Positions 44,804 to 53,746 of a stretch of DNA of 64,000 bases are shown in pieces. The stretch spans positions 1 to 64,000 of the forward strand of contig NZ_JBEQCS010000001.1 in assembly GCF_046054195.1 (NCBI RefSeq), written 5' to 3'. The first letter of the stretch is position 1. Each line of letters begins with the position of its first letter. Position numbers and translations under genes: made by a program. The stretch is from Celerinatantimonas sp046054195. Its GTDB lineage: Bacteria; Pseudomonadota; Gammaproteobacteria; Enterobacterales; Celerinatantimonadaceae. The notes under the pieces are model-generated. The model ran no database searches and had not been told where the DNA came from. It was given only the letters and a program-made list of their open reading frames with translations.

Positions 44804-46246
44804 TTAAACCGATATAATTTGATTACGCCCGTGCTCTTTAGCGGCATATAACGCAGTATCAACACGATTGACGATTTGGTGAAGAGACTCACTAGGCTTA
44901 AGACAAGCGGCTCCACCACTAATGGATAGAGAGACAGCTTCACTACCTTTACTCAATTTTAAATTCGCCACCTGAGAGCGGATCTGTTCGGCTTTCTCAA
45001 TAGCACGCTCGAGCGGACATTGGTGTAACAGCACCAAAAATTCTTCACCGCCCCAACGACAAACCAAGTCCGAGCTTCGAACTTGTGAGAGTAAAACCTC
45101 GGCCACATCTTTAAGAACCTCATCGCCAAAGCTATGGCCATAGGTATCATTAAATTTTTTAAAGAAATCAATATCAAACAGTAATATTGAAATAGGAAAA
45201 TCGTTTTGTTCATCAATATCTTTAAATGACTCTTGAAAAATTTGGCGATTAGCAAGCCCTGTTAATTTATCAGTGGAAGCCAGTTCTCGCAGATTCTTCT
45301 GGTAACGACCAATGGTTAACCGTGCAACAAATAAAACAAATAATGTGACAAAAATACAAATAGAGAGATTAAACCAAAGAATATACATTAAATTTCGAAA
45401 TACTTTATGTTCACCTTGTTCAACAATAAGGTACCAGTTAAACTCATTAATTAACCGAATATTCAAATCAATAACGTGACCATCTCGATGATATTGATAA
45501 TAACCACCAGGGGAAGATAGAATATTATTAACTAAACCAGGTTCCTTTATATATTTTCGTAAATTATTGGGTCGATTGAAATTTTTTGTGTGCAAAGTCA
45601 CATTCCCTTGTCTATCGACAAAGTAGATATTTCGGTTATAACGTTGCTGATAATTATTGATTAGTTCGCGAATTTTCTTTGCCGATAATGCTATCCCTGC
45701 CACGCCCATAAATTGATTCTGATAATCAAAAACACGATGATTAATAAAAATATCGAGATTTGAAGGTTGGTTTGGATCGCGACCAATATTGATTTCATAA
45801 TTCTTATTTTCAGGGAGATTTTTCACCCGTAGATACCAATCAGCAGCAGATTTGAAATCAGCATTGATGCCCAATGGGGTATAATATTTGCCCGTTTTAT
45901 CATCGACATAAAACGCTAATTTAGTACCAAAGCGTCTATCTATCGCATTTAGATAGCGCACAATGGCAGCATCAGAGTGGTTTGGATTAAGCGTCCAATC
46001 TTTTAAAAAGGTATCGTGAGCCATTAACCTTGAGATAAAAATAGGCTCGAGCAGATCCTGCTGAATATGCGAATAAACATTATCACTGGTGAGCGGTAAA
46101 AAATTTTCTCTAATCTGATGGCCCAGTAGATTCTTAGATTCTCGATAGCTGCTAAAACTCACCAATAAAAAAGCCAGAAAGATAAAAATACAGAAAGGCC
46201 AGATGTATTTAGGCTGTTTAATCGATGGTTGGCGCAGCTTTAGCAT
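44804..46246 (-). CDS. Membrane diguanylate cyclase with periplasmic CACHE domain
   Basis: This 480-residue protein likely synthesises cyclic di-GMP from GTP in response to an external signal. Two membrane helices (about 17-35 and 285-310) enclose a double-CACHE sensor region (DRRFGTKLAFYVDDKTGKYY, FMGVAGIALSAKKI). The C-terminal GGDEF domain has the active motif RWGGEEF and an RSSD inhibitory I-site five residues before it, so feedback inhibition is expected. There is no EAL domain. Orphan gene; its ligand is not known. Confidence 0.9.
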   Translation of the reverse strand: MLKLRQPSIKQPKYIWPFCIFIFLAFLLVSFSSYRESKNLLGHQIRENFLPLTSDNVYSHIQQDLLEPIFISRLMAHDTFLKDWTLNPNHSDAAIVRYLNAIDRRFGTKLAFYVDDKTGKYYTPLGINADFKSAADWYLRVKNLPENKNYEINIGRDPNQPSNLDIFINHRVFDYQNQFMGVAGIALSAKKIRELINNYQQRYNRNIYFVDRQGNVTLHTKNFNRPNNLRKYIKEPGLVNNILSSPGGYYQYHRDGHVIDLNIRLINEFNWYLIVEQGEHKVFRNLMYILWFNLSICIFVTLFVLFVARLTIGRYQKNLRELASTDKLTGLANRQIFQESFKDIDEQNDFPISILLFDIDFFKKFNDTYGHSFGDEVLKDVAEVLLSQVRSSDLVCRWGGEEFLVLLHQCPLERAIEKAEQIRSQVANLKLSKGSEAVSLSISGGAACLKPSESLHQIVNRVDTALYAAKEHGRNQIISV

Positions 46247-46400
46247 TCAACATCCTATGCGAAACAAACAAAACAGGCTTATCTATTTACTATAGAAGGA
46301 TTTTCTTTGGTTGCTGCATAGAAAACCCGATAGCCAAGTATTTTGTGAATATCATCAAGCTGTTGGCGCATCAGGTAAAACAATTAGGGGGAATTGAAGG

Positions 46401-46730
46401 TTAGGAACAAATTTCAGCAATCGCTAACTGAGCAAGCTCACAAAGCTCGGCATCATCTTCATTTTTAACCGCTTCTAAATAGGGAAGGCATTGATTGGCT
46501 CTTTGTTTGAGCGCCGCACCGATGTCAATCAGCGCAAACACACACTGCCGACGGACTTCAATATCGCTATCATGTTCAATATGTTGGCAAATTGCCACAA
46601 GGGCAGGTTCAGCTTCCCCCGCGAGACCACGTAAAATATCAGCTGCATTGTAGCGCTCATTACTATCATCACTCGACAGAGCCTCAATGCAATAATTAAC
46701 CGGGTCCTGATAAAAATCTATATCCGTCAT
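46401..46730 (-). CDS. Small HEAT-repeat-like protein
   Basis: This 109-residue acidic protein is built of two to three HEAT-like helical pairs (NERYNAADILRGLAGEAEPALVAICQHI, DIEVRRQCVFALIDIGAAL), as seen in small scaffold proteins and immunity-like proteins. It has no signal peptide. It stands alone between the cyclase and LysR genes. Function is not known. Confidence 0.6.
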   Translation of the reverse strand: MTDIDFYQDPVNYCIEALSSDDSNERYNAADILRGLAGEAEPALVAICQHIEHDSDIEVRRQCVFALIDIGAALKQRANQCLPYLEAVKNEDDAELCELAQLAIAEICS

Positions 46731-46865
46731 TAATATCCTAACAGTACGTTTTCATTGAAAATCTCCCACCTTTATAACTTTCGTCTTAAGCGCTTTTCAA
46801 GCTGTTTTTTCTCCCACTTGTCATCAAACCAGCAAAGCTAAAAGCTATACAAAAAAGGATATCAA

Positions 46866-47837
46866 CTATTTGGCATAGTCAGTGGATAGCGTCATTGATT
46901 GTGCCGCTTTAACCGTCACCAATTGCTCGACATTCATCTGTTGGTTAAAAAGCAGCGCTTGTTGTTTGAGCCATTTGGAAAACGCGCTTACGCTTTGGGC
47001 ATTTTGCTGTTTTTTCTGATAAACCAGATACACGCCATCGTCTCGTTGGTAGTGTTCAAAGAGCGGTTGTAGGCGGCCTCGCTTCACTTCTGCAGCCACC
47101 AGCACATGGCGCCCAAGCGCAACACCTCGACTATCTAACGCCGCTCGCACAATATGATCGGCTTGGTTAAAACGGTAGCCATTGCGACAATCAATCTGAC
47201 TCAACCCATGCTCAGATAGCCAATTTGGCCACGAGGTTGCAAGTTTCGCCAGCGGCAGAGCATCGTGTAAAAGAATCGTCTGGCTCAGATCCAATGGGGT
47301 TTTGATATGATCTCGGCGGATAACCTGCGGAGTTGCTACCGGATAAATATAATCCCAGAACAATAGTTCTTGAACCATATCCGGTTGTTCTTGATGACCA
47401 TGACAAATGCCAATATCAATTGATTCTTCTTTAAAATCGGGTTGGTCTGGCGAGGACATAATATGCAGGTCAATGTCAGGATAGTGGCTATGAAAATCAT
47501 AGAGCCGCGGCATCAACCAACGACTGGCAAATGAGGGGACGCAATAAATGGTCAACTTATGACCATACTCGATTTGTGCTGTGCTTAGCACATCACGAAT
47601 ATTACCTAACGCTGTTTGTACCACCGGATAGATCAAAGCACCTTGTTCGGTGAGTGTTAAGCGGCGAATGTGTCGCTCAAATAGCGCATAACCCAGTCGC
47701 TGTTCCAGCTGAATAACTTTTTGACTTACCGCACTTTGCGTCACACACAACTCATCGGCGGCATGGGTAAAGCTTAAGTGTCGGGCAGCGGCTTCAAAAT
47801 AGCGAAGCGCTTCCAGTGGGGGCAATCGGGCAGACAT
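46866..47837 (-). CDS. LysR-family regulator (GcvA-like), divergent from the guanidino/amino-acid operon
   Basis: This 323-residue regulator has the N-terminal LysR helix-turn-helix (LPPLEALRYFEAAARHLSFTHAADELCVTQSAVSQKVIQLEQRLG) and a GcvA-type effector domain (YCVPSFASRWLMPRLYDFHSHYPDIDL). A GGAGAG site precedes its start. It is divergent from the transporter operon at 48125 across a 287-bp gap, the usual place for a LysR activator of its neighbours, so it probably responds to the compound taken up. I could not identify a clear T-N11-A site. Confidence 0.85.
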   Translation of the reverse strand: MSARLPPLEALRYFEAAARHLSFTHAADELCVTQSAVSQKVIQLEQRLGYALFERHIRRLTLTEQGALIYPVVQTALGNIRDVLSTAQIEYGHKLTIYCVPSFASRWLMPRLYDFHSHYPDIDLHIMSSPDQPDFKEESIDIGICHGHQEQPDMVQELLFWDYIYPVATPQVIRRDHIKTPLDLSQTILLHDALPLAKLATSWPNWLSEHGLSQIDCRNGYRFNQADHIVRAALDSRGVALGRHVLVAAEVKRGRLQPLFEHYQRDDGVYLVYQKKQQNAQSVSAFSKWLKQQALLFNQQMNVEQLVTVKAAQSMTLSTDYAK

Positions 47838-48124
47838 ATTCTCTCCGTATCAAACGCTCAAATCTAACTGCAATAAACGTATCCTTCGAGGCTTTCAACC
47901 GTTTGATATCAAGCAAAGGATATGCCACGCAAAATCGGTGGCAGGCAGTGGCGTGCTCCAAGATAAGTTTTATAAATGATGCATTTCGGTGCAAATAGCT
48001 GCAATAACGGTGCATAAGCCAGGCTTATGCGTATCAATTAGCAGATTACGTTTGTCTGAAAAGTACATTGAACTGATGATGAAAACAGCACCACTTCAAC
48101 CAGTTTAAAAGGAGCACCAGACTG

Positions 48125-48973
48125 ATGAATGTTAAAATTTTTCTGCCCAAACTATTTTGCACACTTGCGTTAAGCCTCACCATTAGCCAACTTGCGCATG
48201 CCGACCTACTCTCGCGAATTAAAGCTCGAGGTGAGTTAGTCGTTGCGACCGAAGCGCGTTATGAACCTTTTGAAATGCTCAAAGATGGCAAAATCGTCGG
48301 TTACGGTAAAGATATTCTCGATGAAGCCATGAAAGATCTGCCCGGAGTGAAGCTCAAGCAGCTCGATTTGCCGTTTCAGGGGATCCTCGCCGGGCTTAAT
48401 TCCAAACGTTACGATTTTGTCGCAACGACATTAATGATCACCAAAAAACGAATGGCCCATTATGCCTTTACCAACCCAATCGCAGATGCCTCCGTTGCCA
48501 TTTTAAAACGCAAAGGTGATGACAGTATTGAAAAACCTGCAGATATGGCGGGCAAAATAATTGGGGTGCAAAGCGGCTCAGAGCAATATAACGCCGTGAA
48601 AAAATTTGAGAAAGATGTCCTCATCCCACAAGGGAAAAAGGTCAAAGCGATTGTCGAGTTTACCGACTACAACGAAGCGTACGCAGCACTGGCTTCTCAT
48701 CGCGTGGATATTGTGCCACAAGCGATTCCAAACCTTGCTCCAATTGTGAAAAAACGCCCTAACCTATTTGCCATTATCCAACCTCCATTTGGTGATAAAA
48801 GCTATTACGCATGGGCTGGTCGCAAAGACGCAGACTCCCGCTCATTGGTCGAGTTTTTCAATAAAGAACTTTTGAAAATGCAAAAAAGCGGCAAACTCGC
48901 CCAACTCCAGAAAAAATGGTTCGGCTTTACCATGAACGTGCCGCAAGGCCATATCCCAACACCACAAAACTAA
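48125..48973 (+). CDS. ABC transporter substrate-binding protein, family 3
   Basis: This 282-residue periplasmic binding protein has a signal peptide (ends LAHADLL) and the family 3 fold for polar amino acids and related amines: RIKARGELVVATEARYEPFEM, GYGKDILDEAMKDLPG, QAIPNLAPIVKKRPNLFAI. The ligand-binding Arg-Asp pattern is not fully readable by eye. AAAGGAG precedes the start. It is the first gene of an operon with agmatinase-like, permease and ATPase genes, so a guanidino compound or basic amino acid is a likely ligand. Confidence 0.88.
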   Translation: MNVKIFLPKLFCTLALSLTISQLAHADLLSRIKARGELVVATEARYEPFEMLKDGKIVGYGKDILDEAMKDLPGVKLKQLDLPFQGILAGLNSKRYDFVATTLMITKKRMAHYAFTNPIADASVAILKRKGDDSIEKPADMAGKIIGVQSGSEQYNAVKKFEKDVLIPQGKKVKAIVEFTDYNEAYAALASHRVDIVPQAIPNLAPIVKKRPNLFAIIQPPFGDKSYYAWAGRKDADSRSLVEFFNKELLKMQKSGKLAQLQKKWFGFTMNVPQGHIPTPQN

Positions 48974-49048
48974 TACCGATTTTCGCGTAGTGCCGATGAC
49001 AACTTCGGCACTAAGCTGGCTTTTATTATCACTTCATGAGGTTTCTCA

Positions 49049-49990
49049 ATGGACCAAGACCCAAAAGTACAACCACGTTTTTCTGGGATCCCAACCTTTA
49101 TGCGCACGCCTTATGTGCCTGATTTAACAGATGTAGATATCGCACTTGTTGGAGTACCTTACGATGGTGGCGTCACTAACCGCCCCGGCTCTCGTCACGG
49201 ACCTCGCGAGGTGCGCAATCAATCCAGTCTCTGTCGCACAATAAACCAAGCAACGGGGGTTGCTCCTTATGAGCTAGTTAATATTGCTGATGTTGGCGAT
49301 GCCTTGCCACAAAATCCATTTGAACTTGTCGCGGCTCATCAAAGCATCGAAGATTTCTTTACCCGCTTGCAACAAGCCAACATTTTACCTTTATCAGTCG
49401 GCGGCGATCATTCCGTTAGCCTGCCGATTTTACGTGGCCTTGCTAAACAGAATGGACCGGTGGCATTAGTGCATTTCGATGCTCACTGTGACACTGGCGA
49501 TGATTATTTTGGCTCGCGTTTTCACCATGGTTCACCTTTTAAAATCGCCGTAGATGAAGGCCTAATCGATCCAAAAAAAACCATCCAAATAGGGATTCGA
49601 GGAGCGGTTGCTGATAAAGATATCTGGAAATTTAGTTATGACAGCGGCATGCGCGTGATTCCCATAGAAGAGTTCAATGAGCTTGGGGTAAAAGCGGTTA
49701 TCGAGGAAATTTATCGCGTAGTTGGGAACACCCCAGCCTATATCACCTTTGATATCGACAGCTTAGACCCTGCCTACGCGCCGGGCACAGGCACGCCTGA
49801 AATCGGTGGATTATGTACGTTTGACGCCCAGCAGATGGTCCGTGCGCTGGATAAACTGACAATTATTGGCGCAGATGTGGTGGAAGTCTCCCCGCCATTT
49901 GACCCCAGCGGAATCACCGCCTTAACGGGTGCCACAATGATGTTTGAGTTGCTCTGCGTGTGTGCTGTGTCGTTAAAAAGACGACTTTAG
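49049..49990 (+). CDS. Agmatinase-family ureohydrolase (guanidino-acid type candidate)
   Basis: This 313-residue enzyme belongs to the arginase/agmatinase family, which removes urea from guanidino compounds with two Mn ions. The metal ligands are all seen: the His of SVGGDHSVSLP, Asp/His/Asp of HFDAHCD, and the two Asp of FDIDSLDPAYAPGTGTPE. The N-terminus MDQDPKVQPRFSGIPTFMRTPYVPDL and length resemble guanidinobutyrase or guanidinopropionase of Pseudomonas more than SpeB. Linked ABC transporter genes suggest import and breakdown of a guanidino acid as a nitrogen source. The exact substrate cannot be fixed from sequence alone. Confidence 0.85.
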   Translation: MDQDPKVQPRFSGIPTFMRTPYVPDLTDVDIALVGVPYDGGVTNRPGSRHGPREVRNQSSLCRTINQATGVAPYELVNIADVGDALPQNPFELVAAHQSIEDFFTRLQQANILPLSVGGDHSVSLPILRGLAKQNGPVALVHFDAHCDTGDDYFGSRFHHGSPFKIAVDEGLIDPKKTIQIGIRGAVADKDIWKFSYDSGMRVIPIEEFNELGVKAVIEEIYRVVGNTPAYITFDIDSLDPAYAPGTGTPEIGGLCTFDAQQMVRALDKLTIIGADVVEVSPPFDPSGITALTGATMMFELLCVCAVSLKRRL

Positions 49991-50005
49991 CACAAGGAGT
50001 GAAAC

Positions 50006-50665
50006 ATGTTTGATCTGAGTGTTGTCTGGAGCTATCGCGCTGACCTGCTGGCCGGTTTATGGGTCACTTGCTGGATCTCGCTGATTTCGATTGGTATCGG
50101 CTTTTGTATCGGAGCCACCACTTGTCTGGCTCGCATGTCGAAAAATACGCTAATCAGCGCTATCACCTCATTTTATATCAGTGTTTTTCGCGGCACACCG
50201 CTGCTGGTTCAACTGGGGGTGATCTTCTTTTTTCTGCCGATGCTTGGAGTCGATATTCCCCCTGTTTTGGCAGCGATTATATCGCTATCACTCAATAGCG
50301 GCGCATTTCAATCGGAAATCTTACGGGGGGGATTTCAAACGCTGCCTCGCGGTCAAGTTGAAGCAGCTTGGGATATTGGCCTGACCAACTGGCAATGTTT
50401 TTATCATATCGAACTGGTACAAGTATTGCGAAAAACCGTGCCGGCACTGGTCAATGAGGTGGTCGATATCATTAAGAATTCATCACTTATCTCGACCATT
50501 TCAGTGTCTGAATTAATGCGTGTAACCCAGCAATACTCATCAACCACCTATCGACCACTGGAATTTTTTGTGGCCGCAGGGGCACTTTATCTGCTGTTAA
50601 CCCTCAGTGCCAGTACGGTTGGCTATTGGGTTGAGCGGCGACTATCCCGTCATCAGGAGTCTTAA
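50006..50665 (+). CDS. Polar amino acid ABC permease (first)
   Basis: This 219-residue inner-membrane permease of the HisM/GlnP family has about five helices and the EAA loop PRGQVEAAWDIGLTNWQCFYHIEL. The FRGTPLLVQLGVIFF motif is typical of this family. It lies 15 bp after the agmatinase-like gene and 1 bp before the second permease gene, with which it should form a heterodimer. Confidence 0.9.
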   Translation: MFDLSVVWSYRADLLAGLWVTCWISLISIGIGFCIGATTCLARMSKNTLISAITSFYISVFRGTPLLVQLGVIFFFLPMLGVDIPPVLAAIISLSLNSGAFQSEILRGGFQTLPRGQVEAAWDIGLTNWQCFYHIELVQVLRKTVPALVNEVVDIIKNSSLISTISVSELMRVTQQYSSTTYRPLEFFVAAGALYLLLTLSASTVGYWVERRLSRHQES

Positions 50666-50666
50666 T

Positions 50667-51335
50667 ATGGATTTTCATCTGTATGTCAGCTACTGGCCTC
50701 TTTTGCTGCGGGGCATTTTATACACGCTGTATGTCTGCTCAGGGGCACTGGTGATAGGCCTTTTATTTGGCTTATGTTTGTGCGTTATCTCTCAGCAACG
50801 CTTTATCATCATTCGAGCGCTTTATCGTTTGTATATCACTCTATTTCGTGGAACCCCACTGCTCGTTCAGCTATTTTTGGTCTTTTATGGTGGGCCGTTT
50901 ATCGGGCTTAGATTCAGTGCCGTGCAAGTCGGAATGGGTGGGTTAGGACTTTACACAGCAGCCTATTTTGCGGAAATTTTCCGCGCGGGCTTTGAGAGTA
51001 TTCCATCGGGGGAAATTGAAGCCGCTTTTGATTTAGGACTGTCCCCTTGGCAAATATTCTGGCATATCCGTATTCCACAAATGCTGGCACTGATTGTTCC
51101 CACCGTCCTTAACCAGACCATTTTATTAGTCAAAGAATCAGCGGTGCTATCAATTATCACCGTACCAGAAATGATGAGTGCGGCCACTAAAATGTCGACC
51201 GAAACCTATTCTGTTGCCGAACCTTATCTGTTTCTTGGCGTTTGTTACTGGCTGATGACCTTTGCCTTGGCAAAAGCTGCCCGCCAACTTGAAAAACATG
51301 CCACCCGTCATTTATTTCAACCCAAAGAGTCTTGA
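50667..51335 (+). CDS. Polar amino acid ABC permease (second)
   Basis: This 222-residue HisQ/GlnP-type permease has about five helices, the FRGTPLLVQLFLVFYGGP block and EAA loop PSGEIEAAFDLGLSPWQIFWHIRIP. I set the start at 50667, preceded by AGGAG, rather than a start inside the previous gene. The two permeases and the ATPase form one import complex. Confidence 0.9.
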   Translation: MDFHLYVSYWPLLLRGILYTLYVCSGALVIGLLFGLCLCVISQQRFIIIRALYRLYITLFRGTPLLVQLFLVFYGGPFIGLRFSAVQVGMGGLGLYTAAYFAEIFRAGFESIPSGEIEAAFDLGLSPWQIFWHIRIPQMLALIVPTVLNQTILLVKESAVLSIITVPEMMSAATKMSTETYSVAEPYLFLGVCYWLMTFALAKAARQLEKHATRHLFQPKES

Positions 51336-51337
51336 GT

Positions 51338-52132
51338 ATGAAAAAGCCTTATTCCCCTATTATTAAACTTTCTAACCTGTGCAAACGCTTTGGCGATAAC
51401 TTAGTGCTCAAAGGCATTAATCTGAATGTAGAAGAAGGCGAGGTTTTATCGATTATTGGCGGTTCAGGATCAGGCAAAAGTACCTTATTGCGCTGCATTA
51501 ACTTTCTAGAAGTCTATGATGAGGGCGAGGTTCTCATTGAAGGACAACTCATTGGTTATGGCAGTGATAACATCGGTAACTATCAGCGTCAATCCAGACG
51601 TCTCACACAAAAGAACCTGCGCAATGTTGGCATGGTTTTTCAGCAATTTAATCTTTGGCCCCATAAAACGGTTTTAGATAATGTGATGGTGCCACTCACG
51701 CTGGTGGCAGGCTTAGCCAAATCTGAGGCTAAAGAAAAAGCCCTGCAAGTTTTGCAAAAAGTCGGAATGTCACACAAAGCAGACGCCTATCCGGGAGCGC
51801 TTTCTGGCGGTCAGCAGCAACGCGTTGCCATAGCCAGGGCGCTGGGGATGGAACCCAAAATTATGCTATTTGATGAGCCGACCTCGGCACTTGACCCAGA
51901 ACTGGTCGGTGAAGTGCTTAAAGTGATGCGTCAGCTGGCTGAAGAGGGAATGACCATGTTGATTGTCACCCATGAGATGGGATTTGCCGCGCAAGTATCC
52001 GATCGCATTATATTTCTGGCCGATGGCAATATTGAGGAGCAAGGAGAGCCAAAATCGTTGATGAGCAATCCCCAATCAGAGCGACTCAAAAGCTTTTTAG
52101 CAACCTGGAGTGAACGCAATGGCGGTTGGTGA
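51338..52132 (+). CDS. Polar amino acid ABC transporter ATPase (HisP/GlnQ type)
   Basis: This 264-residue ATPase has Walker A IGGSGSGKST, signature LSGGQQQRVAIARAL, Walker B IMLFDEPTSALDPELV and the switch His in IVTHEMGFA. Close relatives energise histidine, arginine and glutamine importers. I prefer the ATG at 51338; a TTG two codons earlier overlaps the previous stop. It is the last gene of the operon. Confidence 0.92.
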   Translation: MKKPYSPIIKLSNLCKRFGDNLVLKGINLNVEEGEVLSIIGGSGSGKSTLLRCINFLEVYDEGEVLIEGQLIGYGSDNIGNYQRQSRRLTQKNLRNVGMVFQQFNLWPHKTVLDNVMVPLTLVAGLAKSEAKEKALQVLQKVGMSHKADAYPGALSGGQQQRVAIARALGMEPKIMLFDEPTSALDPELVGEVLKVMRQLAEEGMTMLIVTHEMGFAAQVSDRIIFLADGNIEEQGEPKSLMSNPQSERLKSFLATWSERNGGW

Positions 52133-52273
52133 TAGCGGTTTAGCTGTACAAAGAGTGCGTTTATTAAATCGTTAACTCAACACTCAGCATTCTACTTTGT
52201 ATAAATGGATCAACACGTTGGCATTGGTGTTGATCTCCTTTATCAAAGCCGACAGAACACCGCTTGTTAAATA
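52133..52273. other. Gap with a stem-loop after the ABC operon
   Basis: A 9-bp inverted repeat, GATCAACAC / GTGTTGATC (52208-52235), with a 10-nt loop lies here without a T-run. It could be a weak terminator or the middle of a worn attC site, but the outer R-boxes of an attC are not convincing. Confidence 0.35.
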
Positions 52274-52552
52274 TTACTCATAAATTTTTCCGCAGTATAA
52301 AAACACTGCAAATTGTCTCCATTTATTCGTTGCTAGCTCTTCATCTTGCTCCACACCAAAATCACTATCCTCTGCCCACGACAAAGCGCCTTCAAGAAAA
52401 TCACAAATCGTATTGTTAGCCCAACCGCCACTACTGGACATATCGCTACTTTGATTTTCGTGCTGTTTACAATCAGCAATCAAGGATTGAACAAACAAAA
52501 GAAAGCTCTGTTCATCGACCACTGCATCTAATACATCGCTAATATCTTTCAT
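52274..52552 (-). CDS. Small acidic protein, DUF7660-like
   Basis: This 92-residue acidic protein (start MKDISDVLDAVVDEQSFLLFVQSLIADCK) resembles small DUF7660-type proteins common in integrons and accessory DNA; the family call is from memory and tentative. An open frame continues 13 codons further upstream, but those codons come from the Tn7-like end that starts at 52565, so I take the ATG at 52552. The gene lies just outside the element's left end. No function is known. Confidence 0.6.
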   Translation of the reverse strand: MKDISDVLDAVVDEQSFLLFVQSLIADCKQHENQSSDMSSSGGWANNTICDFLEGALSWAEDSDFGVEQDEELATNKWRQFAVFLYCGKIYE

Positions 52553-52564
52553 CACGGTCCTATC

Positions 52565-52723
52565 TGTAGTCGGATAATAAAGTTTGATCATTTTTGAGGT
52601 TCTTTACAACTACCCCATTTGGTGAATTGATAATAAACATTGATCAATATCTAGCTCAGTTTTGGACAAAAGCGTGTTAGAACGTCGGTTTGAACAGGTG
52701 AATTTCGGATTAAAATTTCTATG
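52565..52723 (+). mobile_element. Tn7-like left-type transposon end, copy A
   Basis: The sequence begins TGTAGTCGGATAATAAAGT, closely like Tn7 ends (TGTGGGCGGACAATAAAGT in Tn7-R as I recall it). A first TnsB-site-like block GATAATAAAGTTTGATCA (52573-52590) is followed 56 bp later by GATAATAAACATTGATCA (52629-52646). Widely spaced sites are typical of Tn7-L. About 160 bp are shared with copy B at 53744, ending at an attC site in both. The 5 bp outside are CTATC. No tns genes are nearby. Confidence 0.72.
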
Positions 52724-52819
52724 GTTTAACGCTGAGCTCAGTTGCAAAATAGCTGGCGCGTCATTTTGGTTTCCAAAATACGTGACAGTTATTTTGTCAA
52801 TTGCAGCGATTTGTTATGT
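52724..52819 (-). repeat. Integron attC site 1
   Basis: Read on the minus strand, this 96-bp site begins with ACATAAC and ends with GTTAAAC, the R'' and R' boxes. In between CAAAATAACTG pairs with CAGCTATTTTG, with an inner hairpin ATTTTGG / CCAAAAT, the long imperfect palindrome required of an attC. It follows the cassette gene at 52844. Confidence 0.78.
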
Positions 52820-52843
52820 GCTTTTTCACTAATGTTGAATAAT

Positions 52844-53173
52844 TTAAATTTTGCCCTCAAGCATAAACTTCTCGATTTTTTCGACCATATCCAAACGCGA
52901 CTTTGTTTTATAGCTTCCCAATCGTTCTTCTTCGACTACTTTACCTTTACGCATTTTGTATGATACAAAAATCGCACAAAACATACCTTCTTCCAAATTT
53001 TTGGGATAATACTCAATATCAAGCGACAACATAGGTTCTACCACGTTGCAATCTGCAGAAAAAAGAGTGGTACCATCAAAACAGATAAAATTATCTTCAC
53101 TAGGATCTTCGTCAATCCACGAATTCCAACTTACAGTCCAGCCCGCAGGTATTCTTAAGGGTTGCAATGCCAT
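52844..53173 (-). CDS. Unknown integron cassette protein
   Basis: This 109-residue protein has no signal peptide or membrane helix and no family that I recognise. It starts MALQPLRIPAGWTVSWNSW, is acidic in the middle and has a basic/acidic helical C-terminus (RLDMVEKIEKFMLEGKI). The stop codon lies 25 bp before attC site 1, and the gene points away from intI, as the first cassette after attI should. Function is unknown. Confidence 0.7.
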   Translation of the reverse strand: MALQPLRIPAGWTVSWNSWIDEDPSEDNFICFDGTTLFSADCNVVEPMLSLDIEYYPKNLEEGMFCAIFVSYKMRKGKVVEEERLGSYKTKSRLDMVEKIEKFMLEGKI

Positions 53174-53404
53174 TTGTATACATCCAAATATTTTCTATGA
53201 ATATAATATACAGAATTTTTTCTGGACTCATAATCAAATGAGCACATAACATTTTATTAGTGCGCATGCGCGTTTTCCAAACCTATTATCTCAAATCAAA
53301 AATTCATAACTTGTTGATAAACATAAATAATCTGAATTTATTCATGTATAAACGCGCAAAAATTTTTCACTATTTCCCTTGATATCCAAGAATTTCAAAT
53401 AATA
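53174..53404. other. Putative attI region and integron promoter area
   Basis: The region lies between the divergent cassette gene and intI, where the attI site and cassette promoter are expected. On the minus strand GTTATGT (53244-53250) could be the recombined core site that joins attI and cassette 1. It is A/T-rich and I cannot delimit attI precisely. Confidence 0.4.
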
Positions 53405-53420
53405 CTGTATATAAATACAG
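53405..53420 (+). promoter_or_regulatory. LexA box ahead of intI
   Basis: CTGTATATAAATACAG is a perfect CTGT-N8-ACAG LexA site, 22 bp upstream of the intI start codon. Integron integrases of vibrios and class 1 integrons are SOS-regulated in the same way. Confidence 0.88.
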
Positions 53421-53442
53421 CACTATAAGGTTAGGAGTTATC

Positions 53443-53746
53443 ATGAGTCTAAAAAGCCCATTTCTGAAAGGTCTTCAGGAGGAAATGCGTATGCGTGGTT
53501 ACAGCATTAGAACAGAAAAAACCTATCTGTATTGGATCAAAGCATTCATTAACTTTCACCACAAGCGTCATCCTGAAACAATGGGAACGGAAGAAGTTAC
53601 ACAATTTTTAACCTTTCTTGCTAATCAACGAAATGTGGCTATCAACACACAAAAAATAGCACTTAACGCATTAGCCTATTTGTATCAAAAGCATTTGTGC
53701 CATGAGCTTGGGAATTTAGGATTTTGCTATGCGACTAAACAGATGT
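53443..53746 (+). pseudogene. intI: Truncated integron integrase intI
   Basis: The first 100 codons of an integron tyrosine recombinase remain: start MSLKSPFLKGLQEEMRMRGYSIRTEKTY, then the core-binding domain up to CHELGNLGFCYATKQ. The homologous part stops at about codon 100-101, exactly where the Tn7-like end at 53744 begins (TGTAGTC); a stop codon is read just inside that end. The catalytic domain with the RHRY residues is missing, so the product is inactive. TAAGGTTAGGAG precedes the ATG. Confidence 0.88.

Noticed and set aside
52205..52275. Possible third attC after the 52274 gene
   Set aside because: A central stem-loop and a TTTAAC box are present, but no matching R' box (GTTRRRY) and no outer stem could be found. 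I list it only as a gap feature.
52553..52591. Longer N-terminus (MIKLYYPTT...) for the 52274 gene
   Set aside because: These codons come from the transposon terminus, and the same sequence occurs at 53744 without the gene. The internal ATG at 52552 is more plausible.
53046..53249. Plus-strand open frame opposite the cassette gene
   Set aside because: It overlaps the cassette gene on the opposite strand, lacks a ribosome-binding site and shows no protein-family pattern.
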